From positions 1 through 34,588 of the IMG/VR virus record IMGVR_UViG_3300042389_000458: a stretch of DNA of 34,588 nucleotides. The stretch is one strand, 5' to 3'. The position numbers and the translations under genes are program-made. The stretch comes from a virus. Within the stretch, counting starts at the first letter, position 1, and each line of letters starts with the position of its first letter. The notes under the pieces are model-generated. The model was not told the origin of the DNA and made no database searches. It saw only the letters and a list, made by a program, of their open reading frames with translations. Shown in pieces: positions 21,651-30,605 of this stretch.

Positions 21651-24600
21651 TAGTCGCTACCCCTTCGGGCCTGTTGGAAGTTGTTTTGGTTTGTAGCCTC
21701 GGCAACAACTCTACCATTCAGGCGCAATTGTACGTTGCCGGCGTTCTCCAAAAGCTTTCGGTCGAATGGCGACAGCTCTACCATCACCGTGCCGTCTCCG
21801 CCACCCATCGGTCCCGAGAAGCCACCCATAGCAAAACTGCGCACACCGTTCTGTAGTTGCGCGAGGAAGCTAGCGTCAGGCATACCGGTGGACTGGTTGA
21901 CGTACTGCTTGGGTACGACATACTCGCCACGGTGGACGATACCGGCGGGGTCGTACTTGCCGCCGCGACCCGTAAAGCCGCCGTTTGCGAAAATGCCCAG
22001 ATTAATATCGTTAAGAAGTGGTAGATCGGGGTCAGAGAGGGTGAAGTCTGGAGTGATTGTCGGGTTGTCTTCGCCCAGCGTGGTATTTAACTCTCTTGCT
22101 TTGTTGATCGTTTTTTGCAGACCAGACCTTAGTTCACTCAAAGCCTGTAGTGCGGGGTCAACATTGGCCTTAACCGTGATGTTCCGCTCGACTTTAGAAA
22201 TAGCAGTTTGCACGTCATCAAACGCAGCAGCGTATTCGAGAACAACGGCCTCCTGGAAACCCAGCTCCGTGGCCTGCTGAATAAACTCTTGACGCGCTTG
22301 CTCGGTGGCGGTTGTTAATTCTTCCTGGGTCGCACCAGACTCCGCCAGGGCGATAATATAATCCTGGTAATTCCCCACAAGCCCAAGAAGCGCTTGGCGA
22401 TTCTGTATGCTCGTTGGACCGGTTCCGGTTGCCGAGGTTGCTCCGCTAGCCGACTCCTGCGCTTCGGCCAATTCTCTATCGGCCTCTTCTTGCTTACGAT
22501 TCAGTTCGGCAAGCTCTGCGCGTAATTTTTCTGCACGAAGTTGGTCATCATAAGCCTCGGCAACTGAAAGGAAGTACTCTTTGATTGAACGATCAGCCGC
22601 AAGGTTCTGTTGGTTTGCCTGAAGTTCTTCGAGAGAATTGCCGGCCTCCTCGACCTGTTCGGTGAATTTCAACCAGGCTTGCGTAATATCATCTAAGGCT
22701 GATTGGCGTCCAAAGCGAATATCAAAAGCCCTCTTAAAAATACCGCCCAAATCAGAGGCGTAATCAAGTAGTGTTCTTGTTTCTTCTTCGATCTCTTGCA
22801 CGGCTTCGGCGGCACCACCGGCCTCTTTTCGAACATTGCTATAACCCCTGGCCAAATCATTTGCATATTCCGCAGAGTTGCCGGTATTTTTGTTTATATC
22901 CTGAATGGTTTTCAGTGAGGCTTCCAGCGCCTCTTGCTGGGCTCGATTTTCCGCTAGGGCTTGGCCACGAGCCCGTCCACCGCCGCCACGAGCCGAAACC
23001 CGAGCAAGGGCTATGGATGCCCTAATAGAGTTCTCCGCCTGCTTCAGAGACTCCATCTGCGCCTGAACGGCAGTATTGTATGTTGCAATAATTGATTCTT
23101 GGAGAAGACCTAATTGCTCCTCGGATGCGTATCCACCGTCAACAATCGCCTGGAACAATCCAGACAAAGCTGCCGTAGCTTGATCTGGAGTTTCGGCAGT
23201 TGCCAAAACGGCAAAGATTGCATTTTGCATTTCTTGAGAATTTGCAACAACATCAGCCGAGTTCTCGGCAAATGCAGCACCAAGTTCACTAACCGCATCC
23301 GATGCTTCGTTTTGTGCGTTGATGGGTGCATAAATTGCCTTGATGGCACTTGTCAAAGAATCTGAATAGCTTTCCCAATCATCTTCAGTTGCCGTTACTG
23401 CGTCGCCGGTTGCTATCGACTCTAAGGCGGTCTCGGATAGGGCTCCTTGGAGTTGAGCATTCTTGGAAATTAATTCGTTCAAGACGGGTATTCCGCCTTC
23501 TTGGGCAGAATTTAATGCGTCAATATATTGAGCAAAGAGTTCGGGATTGCTACTTTCAAGTGTTGCAATAACGGAATCAATTGCGGGTCCAAATTGATTT
23601 GCATAAACATTGGCAGCAGCCTCACCATCGGTGGTTAGAATTGTCATAAATTCTACAAAATCAAAACCAGCATTAGCGAGAAGATCAACTAAAGCGGGGC
23701 TGGCGAAAATTTTCTCAAGAGCTCCGCCAACCCTTTGCTCAGCCACACCAGAAAACTCAACCTGTTCCGCTAGCCCAAGACTGAAAATTTGACGAATGGA
23801 GTTTACGCTATCTTGTACAAACTGATCGCTAAAAAATGATGTTCCAAAAAGTCCCTCTTCGCCGGGTTTAAAGTTAATCAAGTCCTGCGCAAACTGGCGA
23901 CGCAACAATTCGCGAGTGTTTTCACCAATGGCTACTGTTTGACGATCAAGCGCACCGGTTGTTTCATCAATAATTGTATTAAGCTGATCTCCGTCTCCGG
24001 CAGCGTTGAAAATAATCTTGGCGTAATCAGAAACTTCATTTTTTGTTTCATTCACATCAAGAGTTAAAAGTTTGAAATTCTGGCGCTGCTCTGCGTTAGC
24101 CCTGTTATAGGCTTCGGTATCGGCAACCAGGGCTTGCTGAAATTCACCAAAATTATCAATCTCGTCCGCCACACCATTAATCTCCTCGCCCCAGATTCCA
24201 AAAGCCTTACCGATTTCATAAACAACCTGGCTACCGACAAGAAGTGCACCGATCCAACCGGCAGCACTGAGCGCTTTTGTGGCAATTGTTGCCGCTTTTG
24301 ACTGTTTCGTTAGGTTCACAAGTGCGCCGCGAAGATTGTTGTTTGCGCCAGCGTTTACCCCGGCTGCTGTAGTGTTTTGATTTATGGCAATAGTGTCAGC
24401 ATTCATTGCCGCAGCGCTTTCGAGGGTTACAATTTGTTGAGCCTCTTGTACTGAAATATTTTGTGCCGTTACCACACTGTTAATTCTGGTCGAGACAGTC
24501 AAATCATCAAGAGCGATTCCCACCAGACCAAGAGCAGTTCTTGTTTCGATAGATGCCGTGGCGGCACCAAGGAAACCACCGGCGAGGCGCGCTGCGCCGG

Positions 24601-26752
24601 CCAGGAACAAACTAATAACGCCGGCAAGGGCCGTAAACGCGGCAACCAATCCCAAAATGAAACGACCGGCTGGATTATCAACCAGCCTGTCGATAAACTT
24701 TAAAAGCCCAATAAGCCCATCGAGCAGCAAACTTAGGGGACCCGTTGCCCCAGAAACATTTTCAACCAAAGCGCCAAAAGTGTTAGATAGCAGTTTCAAC
24801 TTCTCCGCAGTAGTCGAAGAAATTATGGAATACTGATCCTGCAACTCGGTGCCTTCGATAAAGCCAAGATTTGCAATTGCAATCTGTTTCTCGACTTCCT
24901 CAACGCTTTGCGCAAGCTTAAGCAATGTTGGAACGTCACGCACGGACGTAATCCCGATCTGTGCAAGTGAGGCCTGTGCGCCCTGTCCCTCTTCGTTCAA
25001 ACCACGCAGCAGTCGAATAACTATTTCGGCTCCGCTACCCTCACCCCAAGCCTGCTGAAACTCGGCAGCACTATAGCCGGAAATTCGAGCAAACGCATCT
25101 AGTTGAGCTCCACCCTCAGCGGCCGCTTGCTGAACCTCGGTAAACAAACGGGTAAATGTACCACGCGAAAGTTCCGGCCTCGTGCCAACCGATGCAAGAG
25201 CGGCCGAGAGTCCAATAAGTTCCGAAGCGCTAAAACCAGCAACATTAGCGATCGAAGCAATCTGAGTTGAAATATTAATAATTTCAGACTCAGTAGCAAC
25301 CGCGTTCACACCAACTTTAAGAATAGAAGAACCGAGCTGTTCGAATCTACCGTTGACACCAAAAATAAGTTGATCCAAGCGACCAAACGCGGTAGCCGCA
25401 GCCTCGACTGTGACATCTGTTGTGGCGGCGAATCTTGCAACCGAAGAAGTGAACTCATCGACAACACTGTTAGCAATGTTTAGCTGACCGGCAAGGGTTG
25501 CAATCTGGGCGAGATCAGCAAAGGCAACGGGGATTTCCGTGCTCAAATCCACGAGACTCTTGCGAAGACTTTCGGCCTCAGCGCCAGCAACGCCAGTGGT
25601 ACGCTGAACATCCGCAAAAGCTCTTTCGTAATCAATTCCAAACTTAAGTGCAGCACCACCGGCGGCTAAAAGGCTAGCGCCAAAAATACCCAAGTTGTTT
25701 GATATGTCATACGTTGCATAACGCAAACGCGGAAGGTGCGAAGCAAGATTGACGATATTTTGATCAAAGTCTCTGGCATTATCAATAAGCGCATTTGGGA
25801 AAAAGTTCTGGAAGGTTGTTCTTACAGCGCCAACTTCAACGCTCTGTCTAATTGCGCGCTGGATAGAATCTCTAACCTGCTGAAGCTCCTGAAGCTGCTG
25901 GGTCGGAAAAATATCCTGAGCCCTAATTTCATTGAAGCCAAGATTGCGAAGACTTCTGTTGGCCTCTTTGGCATATGAATCAAAATCACTAAGACTTCGT
26001 TGCAAAGCACGGCTAAGTTGATTCGACTTAACAATGTTTTCATCAACTTGCTGTTCGAGAAGTTTCAACTCTTTAACTGCGCCCTGGTCTCCAGACCTCG
26101 CCGCTGGGCCAATCTCCCTCAAGCGTCTTTGCAGTTCAGCGGTCTCGTTTTGCGCAGCAATCGCACCATTGCGAAGCGAGTCGAAGTTTGCAACATTTTC
26201 CAGCGCACGCAGTTCAGAAGGAATCTCGGTAAGAGGGGAGAGTATCTTTCTAAGGTCGCTGTCGGCCAGTGACTTTAAAGTTATGTCAAGAGTTTTAATT
26301 GCTTTAGACGCATAAGCAACCTCGGCGGTTACGTTGGCAATGCCTCTTCCCTTGCCAACAAACTCCTCCAAAGTTAGATTAGACTCGCGAAGCCTCTTGT
26401 TCAAATCTACTATCTGAGTAGATGAAAGCTGATTCAGGCTGTCCAGCTTGAGTTTGCTGATTGCCTCAAATCCTGGCTGCTCAAAAGCTTTAGCTATTTC
26501 TTGAACGCTAGAGCGAGCCTTCGTGGCCGCCTTGTCAATATCCGCTATTGCGGTTGCGGCTTGTCCAGCCTGCTTGGCAACTTTTTCAGTGGACTGACCA
26601 TATTTGTTCTGCGTTGAAACTAGGTCTTGGAATACGTCGGCAAGATCGGCAACATTGGTCTCAAGAGTTTTAAGGTTCTTGATTATTTTTTGAACAACGG
26701 TCGAGACATTATCTACGATGCTCGCATTAATTTGAAGTTCTTCGTTGGCCAA
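21650..26752 (-). CDS. Tape measure protein, about 1700 aa
   Basis: The largest gene. N-terminal ~350 residues are coiled-coil; about 370-700 match the TP901/PhageMin_Tail pattern (YERAFADVQRTTG, LDQLIFGVNGRFEQLGSSILKVG, AAALASVGTRPELSRGTFTRL). Two hydrophobic regions near 700-735 (FILGLVAAFTALAGVISLFL) and 820-850 follow, then a long helical C-terminal part. It sets tail length and leaves during DNA injection; by the usual rule of about 0.15 nm per residue, the tail would be near 250 nm. TTG at 26752 has GAGGTG at correct spacing. Confidence 0.93.
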   Translation of the reverse strand: MANEELQINASIVDNVSTVVQKIIKNLKTLETNVADLADVFQDLVSTQNKYGQSTEKVAKQAGQAATAIADIDKAATKARSSVQEIAKAFEQPGFEAISKLKLDSLNQLSSTQIVDLNKRLRESNLTLEEFVGKGRGIANVTAEVAYASKAIKTLDITLKSLADSDLRKILSPLTEIPSELRALENVANFDSLRNGAIAAQNETAELQRRLREIGPAARSGDQGAVKELKLLEQQVDENIVKSNQLSRALQRSLSDFDSYAKEANRSLRNLGFNEIRAQDIFPTQQLQELQQVRDSIQRAIRQSVEVGAVRTTFQNFFPNALIDNARDFDQNIVNLASHLPRLRYATYDISNNLGIFGASLLAAGGAALKFGIDYERAFADVQRTTGVAGAEAESLRKSLVDLSTEIPVAFADLAQIATLAGQLNIANSVVDEFTSSVARFAATTDVTVEAAATAFGRLDQLIFGVNGRFEQLGSSILKVGVNAVATESEIINISTQIASIANVAGFSASELIGLSAALASVGTRPELSRGTFTRLFTEVQQAAAEGGAQLDAFARISGYSAAEFQQAWGEGSGAEIVIRLLRGLNEEGQGAQASLAQIGITSVRDVPTLLKLAQSVEEVEKQIAIANLGFIEGTELQDQYSIISSTTAEKLKLLSNTFGALVENVSGATGPLSLLLDGLIGLLKFIDRLVDNPAGRFILGLVAAFTALAGVISLFLAGAARLAGGFLGAATASIETRTALGLVGIALDDLTVSTRINSVVTAQNISVQEAQQIVTLESAAAMNADTIAINQNTTAAGVNAGANNNLRGALVNLTKQSKAATIATKALSAAGWIGALLVGSQVVYEIGKAFGIWGEEINGVADEIDNFGEFQQALVADTEAYNRANAEQRQNFKLLTLDVNETKNEVSDYAKIIFNAAGDGDQLNTIIDETTGALDRQTVAIGENTRELLRRQFAQDLINFKPGEEGLFGTSFFSDQFVQDSVNSIRQIFSLGLAEQVEFSGVAEQRVGGALEKIFASPALVDLLANAGFDFVEFMTILTTDGEAAANVYANQFGPAIDSVIATLESSNPELFAQYIDALNSAQEGGIPVLNELISKNAQLQGALSETALESIATGDAVTATEDDWESYSDSLTSAIKAIYAPINAQNEASDAVSELGAAFAENSADVVANSQEMQNAIFAVLATAETPDQATAALSGLFQAIVDGGYASEEQLGLLQESIIATYNTAVQAQMESLKQAENSIRASIALARVSARGGGGRARGQALAENRAQQEALEASLKTIQDINKNTGNSAEYANDLARGYSNVRKEAGGAAEAVQEIEEETRTLLDYASDLGGIFKRAFDIRFGRQSALDDITQAWLKFTEQVEEAGNSLEELQANQQNLAADRSIKEYFLSVAEAYDDQLRAEKLRAELAELNRKQEEADRELAEAQESASGATSATGTGPTSIQNRQALLGLVGNYQDYIIALAESGATQEELTTATEQARQEFIQQATELGFQEAVVLEYAAAFDDVQTAISKVERNITVKANVDPALQALSELRSGLQKTINKARELNTTLGEDNPTITPDFTLSDPDLPLLNDINLGIFANGGFTGRGGKYDPAGIVHRGEYVVPKQYVNQSTGMPDASFLAQLQNGVRSFAMGGFSGPMGGGDGTVMVELSPFDRKLLENAGNVQLRLNGRVVAEATNQNNFQQARRGSD

Positions 26753-26797
26753 AACACACCTCAAGTAGGGTTACGGTTATATAACTATTCTACCCCA

Positions 26798-27256
26798 CTA
26801 CTTATTTCTGCCCTGCAAAATATTCGCTTCATGGTTTCGCATTGGTCTTTGTTTGATGGTTCCCTTTTTTGCTTCCTGCTCCTCGGACCACTCTTTTCTG
26901 GTCGGCAAGTCTCCATCATCCATAACTCTTGGCTCGGCGATGTAATATTTGCCATGAGATTTAGACTTCTTCTTGCCGTCAGCCTCTTGCGCCCTCTCGA
27001 TAGCGGCTCGAGACTTAGAAGTCCTAGCCTTCGCGTCAAATGTCACACGATCGGATTCGTCCCACCACACTGGAATCCCGTCGCGATACCAATCCTCAAG
27101 AATGTAATGGGCCTTGATGAGCTTGAAATCCCATTCATTCCACTCCCGATGCTTGACATCGTTGAAGATTACCGCAAGTGGTGGCTGTCCCGACTTTACC
27201 GCAGCCTTTAAAAGGGTCCTAAACCAGGCGTGATCGTCCCAGGTTAGGACTTCGCT
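26798..27256 (-). CDS. Tail assembly chaperone, -1 frameshift extension (GT-type)
   Basis: An open frame of 152 sense codons without its own start, entered by a -1 slip at 27256-27262. It begins SEVLTWDDHAWFRTLLKAAV and includes YILEDWYRDGIPVWWDESDR, then a Lys-rich tail. Tail assembly chaperones of siphoviruses are made as a short form and a frameshifted long form (here 216 + 152 = 368 residues) that coat the tape measure while the tube grows. Its stop lies 45 bases before the tape measure start, the expected order. Without the frameshift, nearly 450 bases would appear empty. Confidence 0.88.
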   Translation of the reverse strand, partial: SEVLTWDDHAWFRTLLKAAVKSGQPPLAVIFNDVKHREWNEWDFKLIKAHYILEDWYRDGIPVWWDESDRVTFDAKARTSKSRAAIERAQEADGKKKSKSHGKYYIAEPRVMDDGDLPTRKEWSEEQEAKKGTIKQRPMRNHEANILQGRNK

Positions 27257-27262
27257 AAAAAA
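27216..27262 (-). promoter_or_regulatory. Programmed -1 ribosomal frameshift signal
   Basis: Minus-strand heptamer T-TTT-TTA at 27262-27256 in the correct frame (GAT TTT TTA), a five-base spacer, then a hairpin pairing GTCCTAA (27250-27244) with TTAGGAC (27222-27216); two further pairs form after a one-base bulge. Slippery site, spacing and stem match classical -1 sites. Confidence 0.9.
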
Positions 27263-27903
27263 TCCTCATCCACCGTCATCATGAAAAGAGCGCTACTTAC
27301 GCGAATCTTTTCAATAGATTCACTCACCTTGGAAATCGAAGCAAGTGGAAGATTCCTTCTCAGCTCAACAGCATCATCAAAAGTAATTGACTCCTGCTCT
27401 GAACCATCTGGAGCAACGATCTTAGTGATGTGAGCCTGCCAGAGCCGGTCAGTAAAGTATCTGTCGCGTTCCTTGTTTTCGATCTCTACTTTTTCTTGCG
27501 CTCCGCTAAATGGGTTTCTGCTTTTTTCATACTCATAAGGAAACTTTTCCAAAACGGAATCGAAAATATCTTGACGATCACCTTCAGAGATACCGCGAAT
27601 GTGAAAGACATACTTACTGCCACCCATTTCCGATATCATCTTTTCTTTTTGCTCTAGAATTTCCTCACGACGCTTGAGAATGTCATCTGTTTCTTTTTTG
27701 TTCAAAGATTTCTTATCGAGCGATTCACTAGTCTTCGAAATGAGGCCATCTAGTTGCGAGATCGTATAAGCGATATCTTCATCAATAAAAACGTCAACCT
27801 GGGTGGTTGGATATGTTCTACCGCGAACAACATCTGCGATATTAAAAACACCGCGCTGCTTAAGCTTATCCACGGGCTCTAGGATTTCTTTTTCTTCGGA
27901 CAA
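27244..27903 (-). CDS. Tail assembly chaperone, short form (G-type)
   Basis: A 219-residue acidic/basic helical protein (VDVFIDEDIAYTISQLDGL, KKETDDILKRREEILEQKEKM) ending shortly after the slippery heptamer. Position before the tape measure and the frameshift site identify it as the chaperone short form. It starts with TTG at 27903, supported by a very strong AAGGAGG just upstream; no better start exists. An extended -10 box lies about 30 bases upstream and a terminator just before that, so it opens a new transcription unit. Confidence 0.87.
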   Translation of the reverse strand: MSEEKEILEPVDKLKQRGVFNIADVVRGRTYPTTQVDVFIDEDIAYTISQLDGLISKTSESLDKKSLNKKETDDILKRREEILEQKEKMISEMGGSKYVFHIRGISEGDRQDIFDSVLEKFPYEYEKSRNPFSGAQEKVEIENKERDRYFTDRLWQAHITKIVAPDGSEQESITFDDAVELRRNLPLASISKVSESIEKIRVSSALFMMTVDEDFLAKS

Positions 27904-27930
27904 CTTTCCTCCTTGGTTGGATACAGAGAA

Positions 27931-27939
27931 ATACTATCA
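27931..27939 (-). promoter_or_regulatory. TGA-TAGTAT extended -10 for tail assembly genes
   Basis: Minus-strand TGA-TAGTAT (box 27931-27936), then a ~20-base leader with AAGGAGG, then TTG 27903. It lies between a terminator and the chaperone gene. Confidence 0.6.
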
Positions 27940-27947
27940 CGGCAAAG

Positions 27948-27971
27948 AAAAAACCCCCGCCGAAACGGGGG
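27948..27971 (-). terminator. Rho-independent terminator after the tail tube genes
   Basis: Minus-strand stem CCCCCG (27971-27966) and CGGGGG (27959-27954), loop TTTCGG, followed by six T. It ends the tail tube transcript 21 bases after the 27993 gene and just upstream of the next promoter. Confidence 0.85.
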
Positions 27972-27992
27972 CTCCTTCCTGTCCTAAGGTAG

Positions 27993-28739
27993 TTAGGAAA
28001 CTGTTACCGCACAAGTGTCGGTCTGTCCGTTGGGAGCAGTAGCCGTGATTGTGGCAGAACCAGCAGCAACCGCAGTTACGACACCGGCGCGAACCGTTGC
28101 CTTAGCGGTGTTGCTAGAGGTCCACTCGAGGCCGTTGGTGTAGTTGCGCCCACCCCAAGTTGCCTTGAGTACGCCGACATTGCCAGCACTCAGAGCAAGG
28201 GTTGCGGCAACCCCGCCGACGTTTCCGCCACCGACGACCGTGCGAACCGCAAAGTCACCCTGGGGGAGCATGGTGACCGTGTAACGGAATGCTTCCTCAC
28301 CGGTGATGGACTCTGCGTAGCCATCGGTCATAACCTTGAAGACGTGAACAAGCTCGCCATTAGCGGCCAGGGGGTTGGTCCGCTCGCCATCAATGCGCAT
28401 GACAACATAGCCCAAGGTGCGGGGTGCGTCTAGTGCATCGTAAGCCTGCGAGTAGGTGCTCGTAGCGTCATCGAAGTTGCGTGGGTAGTAAAGGGAAAGT
28501 GATCCACCAAAGTTGGTGTAACCACGATCGATGACCTTACCGATAGCCGTGATGGCTGGGTCATCGATCTGGTTGGAAGCCTCGAGGTTGAAGTCGAAGT
28601 CGTTCCAGGAAATAGCGTCCGAGATGTCCAACGATGCGTTGATCTCGGCAGCGGTAGGCACCTTGTAGTTGGCAAATGCGTTAGGCAGAGCCCACCATAC
28701 TCGGATGTTACCGCTTGCGGGAACTTTGATATCAGTCAT
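27993..28739 (-). CDS. Tail tube-like protein with C-terminal Ig-like domain
   Basis: A 248-residue protein. The N-terminal ~170 residues resemble the neighbouring gene product (shared A-x-P-x-AFA, PT-x-AE-(I/L)-N) and end in VTMLPQGDFAVRTVV, a tail tube-like layout. Residues about 178-248 form a bacterial Ig-like group 2 domain (ALSAGNVGVLKATW, GLEWTSSNTAKATV, GVVTAVAAGSATITAT). Such domains on tube proteins project from the tail surface and may bind sugars on cells. Its ATG overlaps the previous stop as TAATG. Confidence 0.82.
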   Translation of the reverse strand: MTDIKVPASGNIRVWWALPNAFANYKVPTAAEINASLDISDAISWNDFDFNLEASNQIDDPAITAIGKVIDRGYTNFGGSLSLYYPRNFDDATSTYSQAYDALDAPRTLGYVVMRIDGERTNPLAANGELVHVFKVMTDGYAESITGEEAFRYTVTMLPQGDFAVRTVVGGGNVGGVAATLALSAGNVGVLKATWGGRNYTNGLEWTSSNTAKATVRAGVVTAVAAGSATITATAPNGQTDTCAVTVS

Positions 28740-29281
28740 TAGGAGCCAGTCACCTCGTAGTTCCAGTTCACGAAGTCGTTGTTAAGGAACGACTGGCTAA
28801 TGCGCAGGTTTTCACCGTTGCCGCCAATGTCGATACCGAAGTCAGTCTTAACGCCGACCATCTTGATGCGGTCATCGACAGCAAAAACGCTGTCGCTGTC
28901 TTTTCCGACACGGAGAATAGCGATGTATTCAACGTCGGGGAATGCAAGGAGGTCGAACGCTTCGTTGTAAACGCCAACAGCAGCGGTGTCAGCGTCACGG
29001 AATGCTTCCATGACCACCTCTGGGTTGAAGAACGTTGGGGTCGAAACGTTACCGGCGTCGCAGAAAGTCAGCGAGTCGTCGGTGTCCGAGTCTCCGAGCG
29101 TGAAAGTTGTTCCATCTTCGTTCAGCGCGCAGGTTATGTTGTGAACCAGTCCGTCAGCGTTAGTGCTAGCGTTGTACCAGTCGTTCAACTCGGCAACCGT
29201 CGGAGCTGTGCGATCCGCGAATGCCTCCGGGCGAGCGAGGAGGAACGTAATATTCTCACGATAGAGTCTTACGTTAGCCAT
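28739..29281 (-). CDS. Tail tube-like protein, 180 aa (paralogue of 27993 gene)
   Basis: The N terminus NITFLLARPEAFADRTAPTVAELN parallels NIRVWWALPNAFANYKVPTAAEIN-type sequence in the next gene, indicating a tandem duplication. It lacks the Ig-like domain. One of the pair should be the major tail tube subunit; the other may be a minor or decorated version. ATG at 29281 has GAGGAAG upstream and overlaps a TAA that lies in frame with the small upstream gene beyond its amber codon. Confidence 0.78.
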   Translation of the reverse strand: MANVRLYRENITFLLARPEAFADRTAPTVAELNDWYNASTNADGLVHNITCALNEDGTTFTLGDSDTDDSLTFCDAGNVSTPTFFNPEVVMEAFRDADTAAVGVYNEAFDLLAFPDVEYIAILRVGKDSDSVFAVDDRIKMVGVKTDFGIDIGGNGENLRISQSFLNNDFVNWNYEVTGS

Positions 29282-29370
29282 TAGTTGTCTTCCTCAATAG
29301 AGTTTTTTTCTTTGGTTACTTGCTTTCGCCCTGGAACTTCTTCTAGGGCAACATCCTTGGAAACCACTTC

Positions 29371-29577
29371 CTAGGAAATCTTTTTCTTGCTCTTTTTGTA
29401 CAAGGGCATAGTTGGTTGAACCTTTTCTTCAACGGTTCCGCCGTGGTACATTTCGGCAATATAGGGCTTGGTCCCGTTTTCAACGGGAACGAGATATTTA
29501 CTGAACTGTGGGTGCAAAAGCATTTTTGGAGACACGTCAGCGATCTGCCCGGATACAGTATTCATCGCAAGTACCAT
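29371..29577 (-). CDS. Small Lys-tailed structural-region protein, amber-interrupted
   Basis: A 68-residue product (MVLAMNTVSGQIADVSPKML..., ending KKSKKKIS) stops at TAG 29371-29373. The same frame then stays open for 29 more codons, rich in Lys, Glu and Val, to a TAA at 29283-29281 that overlaps the next ATG (TAATG) exactly as at most other junctions here. The natural length may therefore be 98 codons, reached by readthrough or before a recent nonsense mutation. I recall related small phage proteins with charged tails located before the tube gene. Its ATG is six bases after TGG-TAAACT. Confidence 0.7.
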   Translation of the reverse strand: MVLAMNTVSGQIADVSPKMLLHPQFSKYLVPVENGTKPYIAEMYHGGTVEEKVQPTMPLYKKSKKKIS

Positions 29578-29583
29578 GTATCT

Positions 29584-29592
29584 AGTTTACCA
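29584..29592 (-). promoter_or_regulatory. TGG-TAAACT extended -10 for tube gene group
   Basis: Minus-strand TGG-TAAACT (box 29584-29589), then AGATAC, then ATG 29577. No ribosome-binding site is present. It would drive the small protein and both tube-like genes up to the terminator at 27948. Confidence 0.65.
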
Positions 29593-29596
29593 CCGT

Positions 29597-30052
29597 TTAC
29601 AGCGTGATATTAGCGTCAGGGTTTGAGGAGTTAAATCTAAAAGATAAAGTACCCGACGCTATATATAAATGGGGTTTGCTGTTTGCGTCTTTTACCGCGA
29701 AAGTTCTAATTCCAGAGGATGGCGTTAGTGCGGACCCCTCAATCTTCCATCCGATGAGTTTGTCCATGAACATATTCGAAACGTTGCGCGCAATTTTAGG
29801 TGTTGGGGCAACCGCCGCAAGACTAAAGTTTGAACGGTACTCATCGTGCCTAACTCCAGCAAAAGAGGCTTCGGTGCCACTCCGGGAAAGACCACCCCAC
29901 TGGACGACAACAAAAGGTTTTACATTATTTTTGATCTTCAGAAGATATTCATCGTCAAGAATGATGTCATCGATAATGTCGTAAGCCGGAAATTCCGATT
30001 CAATATGAGCAAGAATTTCATCTTGCAAATAAACTAAATTGATTCCATCCAT
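29597..30052 (-). CDS. Tail terminator/completion-like protein, 151 aa
   Basis: Contains ILDDEYLLKIKNNVKPFVVVQWGG, then FSLAAVAPTPKIARNVSNMFMDKLIGW, and ends LSFRFNSSN, a pattern of alternating helices and strands typical of tail terminators that cap the tube. Position between the HK97-gp10-like gene and the tube genes fits. ATG at 30052 sits in TGATG with the upstream stop; a GTG three bases earlier is equally possible. Confidence 0.72.
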   Translation of the reverse strand: MDGINLVYLQDEILAHIESEFPAYDIIDDIILDDEYLLKIKNNVKPFVVVQWGGLSRSGTEASFAGVRHDEYRSNFSLAAVAPTPKIARNVSNMFMDKLIGWKIEGSALTPSSGIRTFAVKDANSKPHLYIASGTLSFRFNSSNPDANITL

Positions 30053-30600
30053 CACAAAGTACCGTTCAATCTCTTCGTAATTCTCGTCTTGTATTTCTTG
30101 AGAAGGCGTGGCATTTCATCATTGATTTCGGCCTCTGCCGCCTCTAATGCCATAATACCAGGGGTGTCAATAAAGTCCTGACCCCGAATATTCCTGTGAT
30201 AAACCTTTGGTGCGCCGCGCCTGGTCTGCAAAACGCCATCAACATAACTTGCCGCCCATTGATTTTCAAAGCCTTCTTCCTGAAAAAGAAAGTACTCTTG
30301 ATAATTGTGTAGGTAGCCAATAACAGACCTGGTCTGTCTCTGGCCAGACTCTATTCGATAATCAATAGATTCAATCAGGGCACCGCTTCGAATACGGCCC
30401 GGACCGTCATTAACGCCAACTTGTTGAGCGGCCAAAGAAAAATCAGTTCCACTATTGACAACCTTGAAGCGCATTGTTTGAGCGCCAATCTGGCCAATCT
30501 CGTCGGCCATATTCTCGGCTTCTTCCTGAACCAACTCGGGCGCGGCTTCGAGCCTATCTATAAGCTTTCTAAAGCCGGAGACAACAAAATACTTAGTCAC
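30052..30600 (-). CDS. HK97 gp10-like tail completion protein, 182 aa
   Basis: Layout of gp10-like neck proteins: a long N-terminal helix (FRKLIDRLEAAPELVQEEAENMADEIGQ), then GALIESIDYRIESGQ, a strand VIGYLHNYQEYFLFQEEGFE, and a C-terminal amphipathic helix. The YxxFQEEG motif is typical of this family. It joins head-tail connector and tube. GTG at 30600 is six bases after the preceding TAA region and has no strong Shine-Dalgarno, so it probably depends on coupling. Confidence 0.75.
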   Translation of the reverse strand: MTKYFVVSGFRKLIDRLEAAPELVQEEAENMADEIGQIGAQTMRFKVVNSGTDFSLAAQQVGVNDGPGRIRSGALIESIDYRIESGQRQTRSVIGYLHNYQEYFLFQEEGFENQWAASYVDGVLQTRRGAPKVYHRNIRGQDFIDTPGIMALEAAEAEINDEMPRLLKKYKTRITKRLNGTL

Positions 30601-30605
30601 GAGGC

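Noticed and set aside
26787-26792. TAGAAT box before the tape measure gene
   Set aside because: Spacing to the TTG start is not that of the other promoters and TGn is not exact; too weak to list as a feature.
26627-27211. Plus-strand ORF opposite the chaperone extension
   Set aside because: Antisense to the frameshifted chaperone and tape measure, with no promoter or ribosome-binding site.
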